A DNA stretch of 64,000 bases, from NCBI RefSeq assembly GCF_023618015.1, contig NZ_JAJKBJ010000011.1, positions 1 to 64,000 of the forward strand, given 5' to 3'. Within the stretch, counting starts at the first letter, position 1, and each line of letters starts with the position of its first letter. The notes under the pieces were generated by a model. That model worked only from the letters and a program-made list of their open reading frames with translations. It did no database searches and was not told the origin of the DNA. The stretch is from Legionella maioricensis (GTDB lineage: Bacteria; Pseudomonadota; Gammaproteobacteria; Legionellales; Legionellaceae). Below are positions 37,903-47,311 of the stretch, piece after piece. The position numbers and the translations under genes were made by a program.

Positions 37903-38610
37903 ATGCAATATGACGGACGAGGGAATTTAATTACAGCTACTCTGGCCGATACCGTTACTTTTGCTGTGATCTACGGTAAAAAAGGCGACGCTCTAGGAGT
38001 GATCCGCTTAAATAAAGTAACCCATAAAGGCTCAAATGAGCCTGAAAAGAGACGGATTGAAGCGGCGGGCGGAACAATTTTATTCGATAGAGTATATAAA
38101 GATCGTTTGACTCTCGGAGTATCACGTGCAATTGGCGATCAGCGTTTTAAAGATTCAGGAGTTTGTTCTGAAGCAAGTATTGATGTCACCAACGTAAAGA
38201 AGATCGCAGAAGATCTGCATATTGATCCCAAAGATATGGCTCCCTGCAAATCATTTCTACATGCGATGGTTTTACTGACGGAGCAGGTCTTGCCTCTCAG
38301 ACTAAAGACGGACATGAAAATTATTTACTTGGCATATTGCAAAGAATGGCATCGCCAAGCACTCTGTCGCCAGAGAAATTATGTGAAATACTGGCTCTCC
38401 ACGCAAAAGCAAATGGCTCTATGGATAATATTTCAGTTGCCATCCAAACGCTGACTCAAGATACTCCGCCATTCTTGCTGGGAATGTATGATGGCCAAGA
38501 CGCCTCGTGCCATGCTGCTAAAAATATTGGCCGAGTATTTAAGGAACAATGCGCTTTACCCCCTGTCACCTATGCGGCACAGGATTTAAGTGTAAACTGC
38601 CTGTTCTATT
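37903..38610 (+). pseudogene. Broken PP2C-type Ser/Thr phosphatase
   Basis: Two overlapping frames give parts of one PP2C domain. The first has EKRRIEAAGGTILFDRVY and LTLGVSRAIGDQRF, the family's RI..AGG and SRAIGD motifs. The second, after a frameshift near 38255, has CDGFTDGAG (38262-38288), then KANGSMDNISVAI, the usual DG(F/I)TD and DN(I)(S/T) motifs. The N-terminal third with the first metal-binding aspartates (the RXXMED/DGHGG region) is missing. So the gene is truncated at the 5' end and frameshifted. Both are visible. An intact homologue would be a metal-dependent protein phosphatase. Confidence 0.8.
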
Positions 38611-38655
38611 TTTTTGATATATACTATAAACAAGCAGACCAACTAACAATGCAAA

Positions 38656-39894
38656 TTGAACCTACCTCTAATAAAAACATTATTAGCAAGACAAGGTATC
38701 TATAATAAAAACGGTTCTGTGTACGCTTATGAGCTTTTATATCGTGAAGATGATGCACTTACTGCAAATGTAGATAACCTGAATCCACTCGCTGGTGACG
38801 CAGCGACTTGCTCTGTTATTACTCAATTATTTGCCAACCTGGATATTAATACCATAATAGGCAACAAACGAGCATTTATAAACTTCACTTACAACCATTT
38901 GATCGAGCAAATACCTCTTTTATTGCCCAAGAGTCGAATTGTCGTTGAAGTATTGGAAACTGTAGAGGTAACCAAACCTTTAATTACCAATTTAACCACC
39001 CTAAGTAACCTGGGTTATGAAATTGCCCTTGATGATTTCATCTTTCGCGAAGAATTAATCCCCTTAATTGAGTTAGCCAACATCATTAAGATAGATGTAC
39101 TCAATCGGAGCAATCAACAAATTATTGAGCTATTAGCCCCGCTGAAAGGATTTAAAGGTAAATTATTGGCAGAGAAGATTGAAAACGTAACCCAATTTAA
39201 TCATTGTATCGATCTGGGGTTTGAGTATTTTCAAGGCTTTTTTCTAAACAAGCCCGACCCCTGTAAAGGCCAGGTTATTACTGAAAATAAAATTCACCTC
39301 TTAAAGTTATTATCAGAATTAAATAATCAAGATGTTCCCCTGAGACGAGTAGAAGAAATCATTCTGCAAATTCCCAAACTGAGTTACCGAATATTACGTT
39401 TATCCAATTCTGCCTCATTATATGTAGGTAAAAAATTTGAGTCGCTAATGGATGCTATTGCCCAATTAGGATTGGTGCAAATCCGCAATTGGATATGCCT
39501 GTTACTCTTGACCAGCCTTGATGATGTAACACCAGACCTCCTGGAACGAACGTTGATTCGCGCAAAAATGTGTGAAGCCTTGGCCAAAAAAACGGGGGCC
39601 AGCAATCCCCTTCAAGCCTATACTGTAGGAATACTTTCGACTTTAGACGGTATTCTTAATGAACCCATGAATTCGTTATTAGGTAAAATCCAGTTAAGTG
39701 AGGTTTTAAATGACGCATTACTGCATCAAAAAGGAGAGTTAGGACAAATCTTAAAATTCGTTATCGATTATGAAGAAGCCAAATTTAATGAATTAGATAA
39801 AGCACCTATTGCGCATAAAGATTTGACTCAATCTTATCTCCAGGGATTAGCTTACGCTAATGAGGTAATAGAGATCATCAAAAACACCATGTAA
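38656..39894 (+). CDS. EAL-HDOD signalling protein (YuxH type)
   Basis: A 412-aa protein with an EAL domain (about 1-200) followed by an HDOD domain (about 200-400). EAL-type features are YAYELLYR in place of the EAL signature, INFTYNHL, VVEVLETVEV, EIALDDF, IIKIDVL, KLLAEKIE and YFQGFFLNKP. Several metal-binding residues of active c-di-GMP phosphodiesterases seem retained (E, DD, K), but the signature ELL is non-canonical and activity is uncertain. The HDOD part starts near LLKLLSELNNQD. Such proteins act in c-di-GMP-linked signalling. The only in-frame start before the domain is TTG at 38656 without a clear ribosome-binding site, inside the preceding pseudogene's end, so the true start may have been altered. 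Confidence 0.82.
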   Translation: MNLPLIKTLLARQGIYNKNGSVYAYELLYREDDALTANVDNLNPLAGDAATCSVITQLFANLDINTIIGNKRAFINFTYNHLIEQIPLLLPKSRIVVEVLETVEVTKPLITNLTTLSNLGYEIALDDFIFREELIPLIELANIIKIDVLNRSNQQIIELLAPLKGFKGKLLAEKIENVTQFNHCIDLGFEYFQGFFLNKPDPCKGQVITENKIHLLKLLSELNNQDVPLRRVEEIILQIPKLSYRILRLSNSASLYVGKKFESLMDAIAQLGLVQIRNWICLLLLTSLDDVTPDLLERTLIRAKMCEALAKKTGASNPLQAYTVGILSTLDGILNEPMNSLLGKIQLSEVLNDALLHQKGELGQILKFVIDYEEAKFNELDKAPIAHKDLTQSYLQGLAYANEVIEIIKNTM

Positions 39895-40146
39895 ACCTTG
39901 CTTTAATAGTCAAGGAAATCTTATCTCCGCCAAACACATAAAAATATAGGTTAATTTTCTATTATTGAGAAATATTCTCGATAAGCCAATGAAAAATAAT
40001 TGATTTTTTTTTAGAAAAAAGACTTTGCTATTGAAAAAAAATAAGTTATAACACTCTTACCGGTATCAAGGATTGATACAAGGTATATATGGGTCAGCGA
40101 TCATTGGGATGATGCTGAATTAACTATTTTTTCATGGAGTGAGAAA

Positions 40147-40416
40147 ATGAACAGCAAGGTGTTTTCACAACGCTTTAATCGAGAATTAGCCACACTTGGA
40201 TTTCCCGAAGAGTTAACAGAAAAAACAAAAGCAGTATCTAAAGTGTTTGGAGTTACTCGTCACTTGGCAAATTCTCTAATTTTCGGCCATGTACTCCCAG
40301 ACAACGATCAGCTGGATAAAATTGCTGAAATACTGGAAGTATGCCCTCAATGGTTAAGTGGTGCAACGGATAGAAAAAAAGCATACACTGGTCGGGAAAC
40401 AGCTGATAGCGTGTAA
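40147..40416 (+). CDS. Small helix-turn-helix regulator
   Basis: An 89-aa basic protein with a Xre/Cro-like helix-turn-helix: VSKVFGVTRHLANSLIFGHVLPDNDQL (cited in part) followed by LDKIAEILEVCPQWLSGATD, the typical C-terminal part of SOS-type HTH_3 domains. Cytoplasmic DNA binding is inferred. GGAG precedes the ATG. The 252 bp before it contain no gene. A terminator-like hairpin follows 38 bases after its stop. Confidence 0.78.
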   Translation: MNSKVFSQRFNRELATLGFPEELTEKTKAVSKVFGVTRHLANSLIFGHVLPDNDQLDKIAEILEVCPQWLSGATDRKKAYTGRETADSV

Positions 40417-40453
40417 TATCGTTGATTTTATTGTATACTTTAGCCTATTAGAT

Positions 40454-40498
40454 GGCGTTTGCCCTCCCCAAGTGTTCTGGAACCGCAAGCGCCTTTTT
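40454..40498 (+). terminator. Terminator hairpin with C-rich loop
   Basis: GGCGTTTGC (40454-40462) pairs with GCAAGCGCC (40485-40493) and is followed by TTTTT. The 22-nt loop begins CCTCCCC and contains a nested GTTC/GAAC pair. It lies between the HTH gene and the DUF155 gene, 22 bases before the latter's ATG, so it may act as a terminator or an attenuator. Confidence 0.6.
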
Positions 40499-40519
40499 CA
40501 TATCGCGGGTATCACTATC

Positions 40520-41326
40520 ATGGAATGCTTAAGTTTTTGTTTGGCCAAATCAATTGATTTAGCACGTTTAGACAATTTTTTTAAAAATTCGGCTAACGAA
40601 TATACTTCCGTGAAAACTCGTGACGTTATAAGACTTAGCCCCAATAATAATCAAAACCACGTTGTATTTATTTTTAAAAACGGCACCGTAGTTTCCTGGG
40701 GGGTTAAGCGTTATGAAATTAACGACTACTTAAATACCATCAAGCTTCTTATTGATAAGCCAGTCGCTCTTTTAGTTCATGATGAATTTCACTATCAAAT
40801 AGCGGATAAAACGGCGATCGAGCCCCATGATTTTTTTGACGTGGATTGTTTGACTATAGACAATGAGAGTGATGAACTGAAATTAAGTCTCTCCTACGGA
40901 TTTTCTCAATCAGTGAAGCTACAGTATTTTGAAACCATCATTGATGCATTAATTGAAAAATATAATCCCTTGATTCAAACCCTGTCTCACAAAGGTGAAA
41001 TGCCCGTTAGTCGCAAACAAATACAACAAGTTATAGGGGAAATTTTAGGCGCGAAGAGTGAACTGAATTTAATTAGTAATTTCCTTTATCATCCTAAATA
41101 CTTTTGGCAGCATCCTACCCTGGAAGAGCATTTTATTATGCTAGAACGTTATTTACACATTCAAAGACGGGTTAATGCAATTAACCACCGCCTGGATACT
41201 TTAAATGAAATTTTTGACATGTTTAACGGTTATCTTGAAAACCGTCATGGCCATAATTTAGAAATAATTATTATTATCCTAATCACTGTGGAAATTATTA
41301 TAGCTGTACTAAACTTCCATTTTTAG
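40520..41326 (+). CDS. RMD1/YagE-family (DUF155) protein with C-terminal membrane anchor
   Basis: A 268-aa protein from the ATG at 40520 (the frame is open further upstream, but that would run through the terminator hairpin). It matches the RMD1/DUF155 pattern: HVVFIFKNGTVVSWGV near the start, EPHDFFDVDCLTID, LKLSLSYGFSQSVKL, and an FWQHPTLEEHF segment followed by a coiled-coil HIQRRVNAINHRLDTLNEIFDM and a terminal membrane helix. Eukaryotic relatives act in mitochondria; bacterial function is not known. The gene lies 15 bp before the purine permease gene, so co-transcription is likely. Confidence 0.8.
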   Translation: MECLSFCLAKSIDLARLDNFFKNSANEYTSVKTRDVIRLSPNNNQNHVVFIFKNGTVVSWGVKRYEINDYLNTIKLLIDKPVALLVHDEFHYQIADKTAIEPHDFFDVDCLTIDNESDELKLSLSYGFSQSVKLQYFETIIDALIEKYNPLIQTLSHKGEMPVSRKQIQQVIGEILGAKSELNLISNFLYHPKYFWQHPTLEEHFIMLERYLHIQRRVNAINHRLDTLNEIFDMFNGYLENRHGHNLEIIIIILITVEIIIAVLNFHF

Positions 41327-41341
41327 AGTCTCTCATCTTTT

Positions 41342-42622
41342 ATGAATACTTTAACAGCTTATTTCCTGAAGGGCACGACTCTACGAACGGAAGTTCTCGC
41401 GGGCATCACTACTTTTTTGACTATGGTGTACATTGCCTTCGTTAATCCAACGATTTTACATGATGCAGGGATGGAGCAAGGGGCTGTATTTACAGCGACC
41501 TGCCTCGTTACTGCTTTTGCCTGTGCGTTAACGGGCATCATGGCCAATACCCCTATAGGGGTGGCTCCTGGCATGGCATTGAATATTTATTTTTCTTATA
41601 GCGTCGTCCAGGGAATGGGGATAGATTGGCAGCATGCTTTGGCCATGGTATTCATATCAGGCCTTTTATTCTTTTTAGTCACCCTGACAGGACTTAGAAG
41701 ACTGTTAATAGAGGCAATTCCTCATAATTTACAAATCGCAATTTTAATAGGCATCAGTTTATTAATCGCCTTGATTGCCCTGCAAAACAATCAACTCATT
41801 GTCGCGGATCATCATACCCTAATGCGGTTAGGCGATATTAAACGCCCTGAAAGTGGCTTATTTTTCTTAGGATTTTTACTGATATTAACTTTGGATTACT
41901 ATTGCATACCGGGCGCAATTATTCTTGGTATATTGAGCATTAGCGCCTTGAGTTTACTGTTGGGATTGACCTCTTGGCAAGGCATAATAGCGACACCACC
42001 GTCCATGACACCCACCTTTTTAAAGCTTGATTTTTCAGGAATTACCAGCGTTGAATCGTTAAAGGCCACCTTTACCTTTTTCTTAATTGCTATCTTTGAT
42101 GCGACAGGAACTTTAGTGGGCTTACTTAATCCCACCGTATTCAAACAACAAAAGGATTACCCGCAACGCCTTAGTAAAAGTTTAACAGCAGATGCAGCCG
42201 CATCTGCTTTGGCAGGAGTTCTTGGTTCAGCGAGCACTTCTCCTTATATTGAGTCGGCAACCGGCATAGAAGCTGGCGGGCGTACGGGAATAACTGCCTT
42301 GGTTATTGCTACTGGATTTCTCTTAATGTTATTCTTTTTCCCTCTCGCGAAAATGATCCCCAATTTTGCAGTAGGGCCAGCTCTCCTTTATGTTGCATGC
42401 TGCATGATGAAGCACTTAACCGATATAAAGTTAGATGACATCAGCGAAATAGCGCCGTGCATGGTTACCATAATGATGATCCCCTTTACCGCCTCTATTG
42501 CTGATGGTATAGGATGGGGCATTATTCTCTATACCCTGCTAAAAGGAGTTACCAGACAAAAGATTAATCCATTGATAATCGTTTTAAGTTTGGTTTTTAT
42601 CGCCTTCTTTTTGATTAGCTAA
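41342..42622 (+). CDS. Purine permease, AzgA/NCS2-like
   Basis: A 426-aa inner-membrane transporter with about 12 hydrophobic segments. It has features of the AzgA guanine/hypoxanthine permease branch of NCS2: TEVLAGITTFLTMVYIAFVNP near the start, IGVAPGMALNIYFSY, IAIFDATGTLVGL and SASTSPYIESATGIEAGGRTG. The last is the substrate-site motif. Probable proton symport of purine bases. Close to the DUF155 gene upstream and convergent with phr. Confidence 0.9.
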   Translation: MNTLTAYFLKGTTLRTEVLAGITTFLTMVYIAFVNPTILHDAGMEQGAVFTATCLVTAFACALTGIMANTPIGVAPGMALNIYFSYSVVQGMGIDWQHALAMVFISGLLFFLVTLTGLRRLLIEAIPHNLQIAILIGISLLIALIALQNNQLIVADHHTLMRLGDIKRPESGLFFLGFLLILTLDYYCIPGAIILGILSISALSLLLGLTSWQGIIATPPSMTPTFLKLDFSGITSVESLKATFTFFLIAIFDATGTLVGLLNPTVFKQQKDYPQRLSKSLTADAAASALAGVLGSASTSPYIESATGIEAGGRTGITALVIATGFLLMLFFFPLAKMIPNFAVGPALLYVACCMMKHLTDIKLDDISEIAPCMVTIMMIPFTASIADGIGWGIILYTLLKGVTRQKINPLIIVLSLVFIAFFLIS

Positions 42623-42636
42623 ATCAGGGAACAAAA

Positions 42637-44052
42637 TTATTCTTTTAGCGCCCGGTAATTTGACAAGGCGACTTGTCTGGCTGTCCTATGGTCAACAATG
42701 GGGAATGGATAATCTACTCCCAAAACCAAGGGTAATGCATCTTTAGGAGCCTGCCAGGGTTGATGCACCCATTGTTTTGACATGGAAGCCAGCTCTGGTA
42801 TCCACTGTTTGACGTATTCACCTTGTGGATCAAATTTCTCGCCCTGAAGCACTGGATTAAAAATTCGATAATAGGGCGCAGCATCCGCACCTGAACCCGC
42901 AACCCACTGCCAACTCGCTGAATTATTGGCCAAATCTGCATCCAACAAAGTATCCCAAAACCAGGCAGCTCCTTTTCGCCAATCAATCATCAGATCTTTG
43001 GTTAAAAAAGAAGCAACTATCATTCTCACTCTATTATGCATATATCCTGTATGCCATAACTCCCGCATTCCTGCGTCTACTATGGGATAACCAGTTAATC
43101 CCTTTTGCCATAATCTTAAATTGATTTCATCTTGTTGCCAGGGGAACCGATCAAATTGACTTTTAAAATTAGTATTTATTAATTGAGGATAGTGATAGAG
43201 CAAGTAGTAGGAAAACTCTCTCCATCCTAATTCTGACAGGTAGGTCTGGACTGAGGGTAAATTACTATCAGGATCTTGCATGACTTGCTGTAACGCCGCC
43301 CAAACTTGATGAGGACTGATTTCACCAAAATGTAAATGCGGCGATAATCTTGAAGTCCCGAAAATTGCTGGTTCATTCCTCAGCGCTTTATATTGTTGCA
43401 ACTGATCAGAAATAAAATGATCCAGTTTAGCCAATGCTGCGTTTTCTCCTGGCTGCCAATATCGAGAAAACTCTGCTGCCCAGTTTGGATGCTGGGGCAG
43501 TAAGTTCCATTCTGCAAGCGATTCGGAACTAACGGGATGATCCGAGGGCCATTCAGAAATCTGGATAGGAGGTCTTTCCTGAATTTGACGCAAACATTGT
43601 CGCCAATAAGCGGTGAATACTTTAAAAAAAGAACCACTTTGATTTAAGACCTCCCATGGCTCGAGCAACAAACTGCTATTACAGCTAATTACTTTGACCC
43701 CCATTGCTCGGAGTTCCGCTTTAATTAACCGATCACGGTTAATGTGCATCGGTTCATAGCATCGATTCCAATAGACAGCATCTACTTGATGCTGAACAAT
43801 TAATTCTTTTAAAAGAATTAACGGTTCGGCCTGCCTGAAACAGAGAGTCAGTCCCACTTTATTTAAATCATCTTTTAAGGAAAGTAAAGAATGGTATAGC
43901 CACCACTGCTGGGCTCGCCCCATAGGCAGATCAGGTTCAGAATCTTTAATATAAATAGGAATTAGTTTCTGATGATTTTTGCAGGCAAGCGCTAAAGCTG
44001 AATTATCTCGACAACGCAGATCTTGTCTAAACCAGAATAATGCGGTTGACAT
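42637..44052 (-). CDS. phrB: Deoxyribodipyrimidine photolyase (CPD class I)
   Basis: Repairs UV-induced cyclobutane pyrimidine dimers using light. The 471-aa protein starts LFWFRQDLRCRDN, the antenna-binding Rossmann domain. The FAD-binding C-terminal half has GTSRLSPHLHFGEISP, LGWREFSYYLL, GYPIVDAGMRELWHTGYMHNRVRMI (cited in part) and LLDADLANNSASWQWVAGSGADAAPYYRIFNP region, including the tryptophans of the electron-transfer chain. Length and motifs match class I enzymes of E. coli type. A lone gene, convergent with the purine permease. Confidence 0.95.
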   Translation of the reverse strand: MSTALFWFRQDLRCRDNSALALACKNHQKLIPIYIKDSEPDLPMGRAQQWWLYHSLLSLKDDLNKVGLTLCFRQAEPLILLKELIVQHQVDAVYWNRCYEPMHINRDRLIKAELRAMGVKVISCNSSLLLEPWEVLNQSGSFFKVFTAYWRQCLRQIQERPPIQISEWPSDHPVSSESLAEWNLLPQHPNWAAEFSRYWQPGENAALAKLDHFISDQLQQYKALRNEPAIFGTSRLSPHLHFGEISPHQVWAALQQVMQDPDSNLPSVQTYLSELGWREFSYYLLYHYPQLINTNFKSQFDRFPWQQDEINLRLWQKGLTGYPIVDAGMRELWHTGYMHNRVRMIVASFLTKDLMIDWRKGAAWFWDTLLDADLANNSASWQWVAGSGADAAPYYRIFNPVLQGEKFDPQGEYVKQWIPELASMSKQWVHQPWQAPKDALPLVLGVDYPFPIVDHRTARQVALSNYRALKE

Positions 44053-44182
44053 AGTTACCCTTTCTGTTTTGAAACCTTAAAACTATACAGGATGAGATAA
44101 TTATTTGTTAGAGAAGATAGAAATTTAAACGCTCTAATGATTAACTTAAGAATCTGGGAAAATCGAGGTTCAAAGGGAAGAT

Positions 44183-44620
44183 ATGTCTCTAGAAGAAAAT
44201 AAAGAGTGTATTATTGATTTAATTGCAGCAAAAAAAGAAAAAGCGCACATCGTTTTTGAAGATCAGCTCTTTATCGCGTTTCTGGATCATCGGCCTCTAT
44301 TTCCCGGCCATACTCTTCTTGCTCCTAAAAATCATTATAAAACACTCTATGATTTACCCGATTCCATGGTGGGTTCTTTCTTTATTTTAACGAAGAAAAT
44401 AGGTACGGCGGTTGAAAAGGCCATGCAAGCCACTGGCAGTTTTATTGCGCTGAATAACATTGTGAGTCAAAGTATTCCCCATTTGCACGTTCACATTGTG
44501 CCTCGTAACAAACACGATGGCTTAAAAGGATTTTTTTGGCCAAGAACCAGTTACCAGGATGAGAAACATAAGCTAGAAGTTCAAGAAAAAATTCAACATT
44601 ATTTAAATAGCAGTCAATAG
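44183..44620 (+). CDS. HIT-family nucleotide hydrolase
   Basis: A 145-aa histidine-triad protein. The catalytic motif HLHVHIVPR is near the C-terminus and the N-terminal half has FEDQLFIAFLDHRPLFPGHTLLAPK, cited in part, typical of the Fhit/HINT fold. Proteins of this type hydrolyse AMP-linked compounds such as ApnA or AMP-lysine. GGGAAG precedes the ATG. The substrate is not predictable. Confidence 0.92.
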   Translation: MSLEENKECIIDLIAAKKEKAHIVFEDQLFIAFLDHRPLFPGHTLLAPKNHYKTLYDLPDSMVGSFFILTKKIGTAVEKAMQATGSFIALNNIVSQSIPHLHVHIVPRNKHDGLKGFFWPRTSYQDEKHKLEVQEKIQHYLNSSQ

Positions 44621-44828
44621 ATTCAAGACAAAGGAAGAGGAGCAATGAAAACTGTCGTCTTTTGCAATGGCGTACTTGCTTTGATTCAACGACTTTAGAG
44701 TTCATACTAGAGACAAGATGGAAAAAAAAGTTATAGTGCCTATCTCGACCTTTTTAACAAAAAGAAGGCAAATCCCGATAAAACAAGCTAATCTTAGCAA
44801 TAATAAAGGTTAATAATAAAATATCATC
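44621..44828. other. Spacer with partial family A repeat
   Basis: Contains AAAACTGTCGTCTTTTGC at 44647-44664, matching one arm of the palindromic repeats at 521-604 and 10646-10689. Otherwise AT-rich, no gene seen. Confidence 0.5.
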
Positions 44829-45689
44829 ATGTTAAACAATACAAACCAATTAGATGCAGAACAACTGGAACAATTAGAAACTTTGCGCGCCATATGTAAA
44901 AAAACAGATGGCAGCACTCCTAATCTATACACCCACATATTAAGTCAGCCCAGAACTTTTCCTGCAAGTTTATTATATTACGAACAACAACAATTAATCG
45001 GATTTTTGGGTGCTTATTTTTTTTATGCTGACGCGGTTGAAGTATCCGTCTTAGTTCACCCCCTCCACCGGCGACGCGGAATTGCCAGACAACTTATCCA
45101 AAAAATATTGCCTCTCATTCAATCACAAGACTTCGAGAAGTTAATTTTTTCCAGTCCCGCCCAACTGAATAATGAGTGGTTATTCTCCCACGGATTTTCC
45201 TATCAACACAGTGAATACTATATGGAAAGAGATGATTTGAATCCCCTGTTGGATTACAAACAATCTTTAACTTTTCGTACGGCAACTATTGACGACCTCT
45301 CCTTACTCCATTCGTTGGATGAAGAATGCTTCCCCGACAAACAATCAGATTCATTCGAGAGATTTCAACATATAATTGATGGTAGAGAGTATCAAGTCAT
45401 ACTTGCTTACCAAGATAATAGCCTGATAGGTAAAGCCCATTTACGCTGGCTGCCTCATGGGGCAACCCTTTCTGATATTGCCATAGTGCCCACCAAGCAG
45501 GGGCAAGGATTAGGCACATTATTAATCACTCATTGTATTAATCTTGCATTGAGCGAAGGAAAACCTCATCTGAACCTGGATGTTGAGACTCATAATGAAC
45601 GAGCGTTAAAATTATATACCCGACTCGGTTTTCTTACCAAAAATGCTTGTGATTACTGGGCAATTGACATCGCTCAATTACCTAAATAA
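44829..45689 (+). CDS. Tandem-GNAT N-acetyltransferase
   Basis: A 286-aa protein with two GNAT domains. The first (about 20-135) has VSVLVHPLHRRRGIARQLI. The second (about 145-280) has SDIAIVPTKQGQGLGTLLI and NERALKLYTRLGF. Both carry the acetyl-CoA-binding R/Q-x-x-G-x-G/A signature. Double-GNAT proteins include mycothiol synthase-like enzymes; the substrate here is unknown. It stands alone with a poor ribosome-binding site. Confidence 0.88.
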   Translation: MLNNTNQLDAEQLEQLETLRAICKKTDGSTPNLYTHILSQPRTFPASLLYYEQQQLIGFLGAYFFYADAVEVSVLVHPLHRRRGIARQLIQKILPLIQSQDFEKLIFSSPAQLNNEWLFSHGFSYQHSEYYMERDDLNPLLDYKQSLTFRTATIDDLSLLHSLDEECFPDKQSDSFERFQHIIDGREYQVILAYQDNSLIGKAHLRWLPHGATLSDIAIVPTKQGQGLGTLLITHCINLALSEGKPHLNLDVETHNERALKLYTRLGFLTKNACDYWAIDIAQLPK

Positions 45690-45845
45690 AACGACTCTTT
45701 TGAGTCCAGGAAAACAGATAACAAATATGCCTTGACAGAATTTAAACCGCACCTTTAGTATTGCTCAATATCTGTTTTGAGGAAGACGTTTTTTAACCTA
45801 AATTTGGCCGTTGAATGGTAACAAAAATAGTTAATGTGCAGGCGA

Positions 45846-45922
45846 TTAAAGTTTTTTTGTTTCTTTTTTGCTGAAAACATGCCCCATATGATAAAGCAGA
45901 AAAGAAGCAAAAAAACTTTAAG
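45846..45922. repeat. Long T/A-rich inverted repeat
   Basis: The arm TAAAGTTTTTTTGTTTCTTT and the arm AAAAGAAGCAAAAAAACTTTA pair with few mismatches around a 25-nt centre. It lies between the GNAT gene and the FabF-like gene. It could be a bidirectional terminator or simple palindrome. It also explains the spurious open frame on the minus strand in this spacer. Confidence 0.6.
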
Positions 45923-45988
45923 CTTTAGAGCAGTAACTGTTCGCAACAAAACTGTCAAATTCAGGCTTTATAGCTTAAGGGACCACTA

Positions 45989-47221
45989 ATGAAAAAAAGA
46001 GTAGTTATTACGGGTATGGAAATAACATCGTCTATAGGTACAGGCGTTGACCAGTTTTGGAAGGCTGCAAGTCAGGGGCAATGTGGAATTAAGCGTATTC
46101 AATCCTATGATCCATCCGCCTATACAACGCAAATTGCTGGTGAAATTACTGATTTTTCTCTTAGTGAACTACCCCACTTTGATAAAAGCAAACGTTATCC
46201 CCGAGTCGCCCAATATGCTTTGTATTGCGCTCACCATGCGATAAAACAAGCAGGACTTAACGCCACCGATCTTAGTACTACAGGAACTTATATAGGAACC
46301 AGTTTGGGGGGGCAACCCGAACTTGAAGGAAGCTATGAAGTATTTTTCACCGAGAGCTGGAAAAAAATTCCCCCGCTAAGTGTCATCCGAGGGATGCCTA
46401 ATTCAGTTGCCAATCATATAGCGATAGCCTTTGGTTTAGGGGGGCCCAATTCGACCATTTCCAATGCCTGTGTTTCCTCCGCAGAGGCTATAGGTAATGC
46501 CTACCAACAAATTTCTCAAGGAAAACTGGCTACGGCCGTTTGTGGCGGCACTGAATCATTAATCTGGGAAACCATAATGGCTGCCTGGTGTAAGTTAAGA
46601 GTGATGTCTACCAATAATGAAAATCCAACCCAGGCCTGTCGCCCTTTTGATCTGCATCGTGATGGAATGGTAATGGCTGATGGAGCCGGCATTTTAGTTC
46701 TTGAAGAATTACAACACGCGAAAGCAAGAGGAGCTCAAATCCTGGCAGAAATTATTGGCTTTGGAGCCAGCTGTGATGCATTTCATGTCACCGCACCCAA
46801 CTCTCAAGGACAGACACGGGCTATTTTTGCCGCGTTAAATGATGCAAAATTATCCATAAATGATATTCATTATATTAATGCTCACGGCACTGGTACTCAA
46901 TTAAACGACAGCATCGAAACAGAAAGCATTAAATCCGTCTTTGGTAAAAGAGCGTATGAAATTCCCGTTACTGCGCAAAAGTCCATGACCGGACATGCAA
47001 TAGGTGCAGCAGGTGCTATGGAAATTATTGCCACAACCCTGAGCCTGCAAAAAGATATAGTACTTCCTACCATCAATCTCCATCATCCCGATACAAGCTG
47101 TGATCTTGATTATGTACCTAATACAGCGCGAGCTCAAAAAATAGATATTGCTTTGTCCAATCATTTTGCTTTTGGTGGAGCCAATGCTGCATTAGTGCTG
47201 CGCAAATACATAGGTTTTTAA
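45989..47221 (+). CDS. Beta-ketoacyl-ACP synthase II-like protein (FabF paralogue)
   Basis: A 410-aa condensing enzyme with the thiolase fold. The nucleophile Cys161 is in SNACVSSAEAIGNAY, and the two catalytic histidines are in NAHGTGTQLNDSIET and MTGHAIGAAGAMEI. The end NHFAFGGANAALVL is typical. It catalyses malonyl-ACP condensation in fatty-acid or polyketide synthesis. It stands alone, away from fabD/fabG/acpP, so it is probably an accessory FabF used for a special acyl chain rather than the housekeeping enzyme. AAGGG precedes the ATG. A strong hairpin follows. Confidence 0.9.
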   Translation: MKKRVVITGMEITSSIGTGVDQFWKAASQGQCGIKRIQSYDPSAYTTQIAGEITDFSLSELPHFDKSKRYPRVAQYALYCAHHAIKQAGLNATDLSTTGTYIGTSLGGQPELEGSYEVFFTESWKKIPPLSVIRGMPNSVANHIAIAFGLGGPNSTISNACVSSAEAIGNAYQQISQGKLATAVCGGTESLIWETIMAAWCKLRVMSTNNENPTQACRPFDLHRDGMVMADGAGILVLEELQHAKARGAQILAEIIGFGASCDAFHVTAPNSQGQTRAIFAALNDAKLSINDIHYINAHGTGTQLNDSIETESIKSVFGKRAYEIPVTAQKSMTGHAIGAAGAMEIIATTLSLQKDIVLPTINLHHPDTSCDLDYVPNTARAQKIDIALSNHFAFGGANAALVLRKYIGF

Positions 47222-47233
47222 CTCGACTCCTAT

Positions 47234-47284
47234 CTTATAAATTGAAATTCAGTGATACAGGTGACGCTGATTTCAATTTATAAG
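47234..47284 (+). terminator. Strong AT-rich hairpin after the FabF-like gene
   Basis: CTTATAAATTGAAAT (47234-47248) pairs exactly with ATTTCAATTTATAAG (47270-47284). No T-run follows. It lies 13 bases after the stop codon. Confidence 0.5.
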
Positions 47285-47311
47285 CTAGCGCTTCCAAGGT
47301 AGCGGTCATTT

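Noticed and set aside
45755-45958. 67-codon minus-strand frame before the FabF-like gene
   Set aside because: It spans the T/A-rich inverted repeat and reads mostly Phe/Lys; an artefact of the palindrome.
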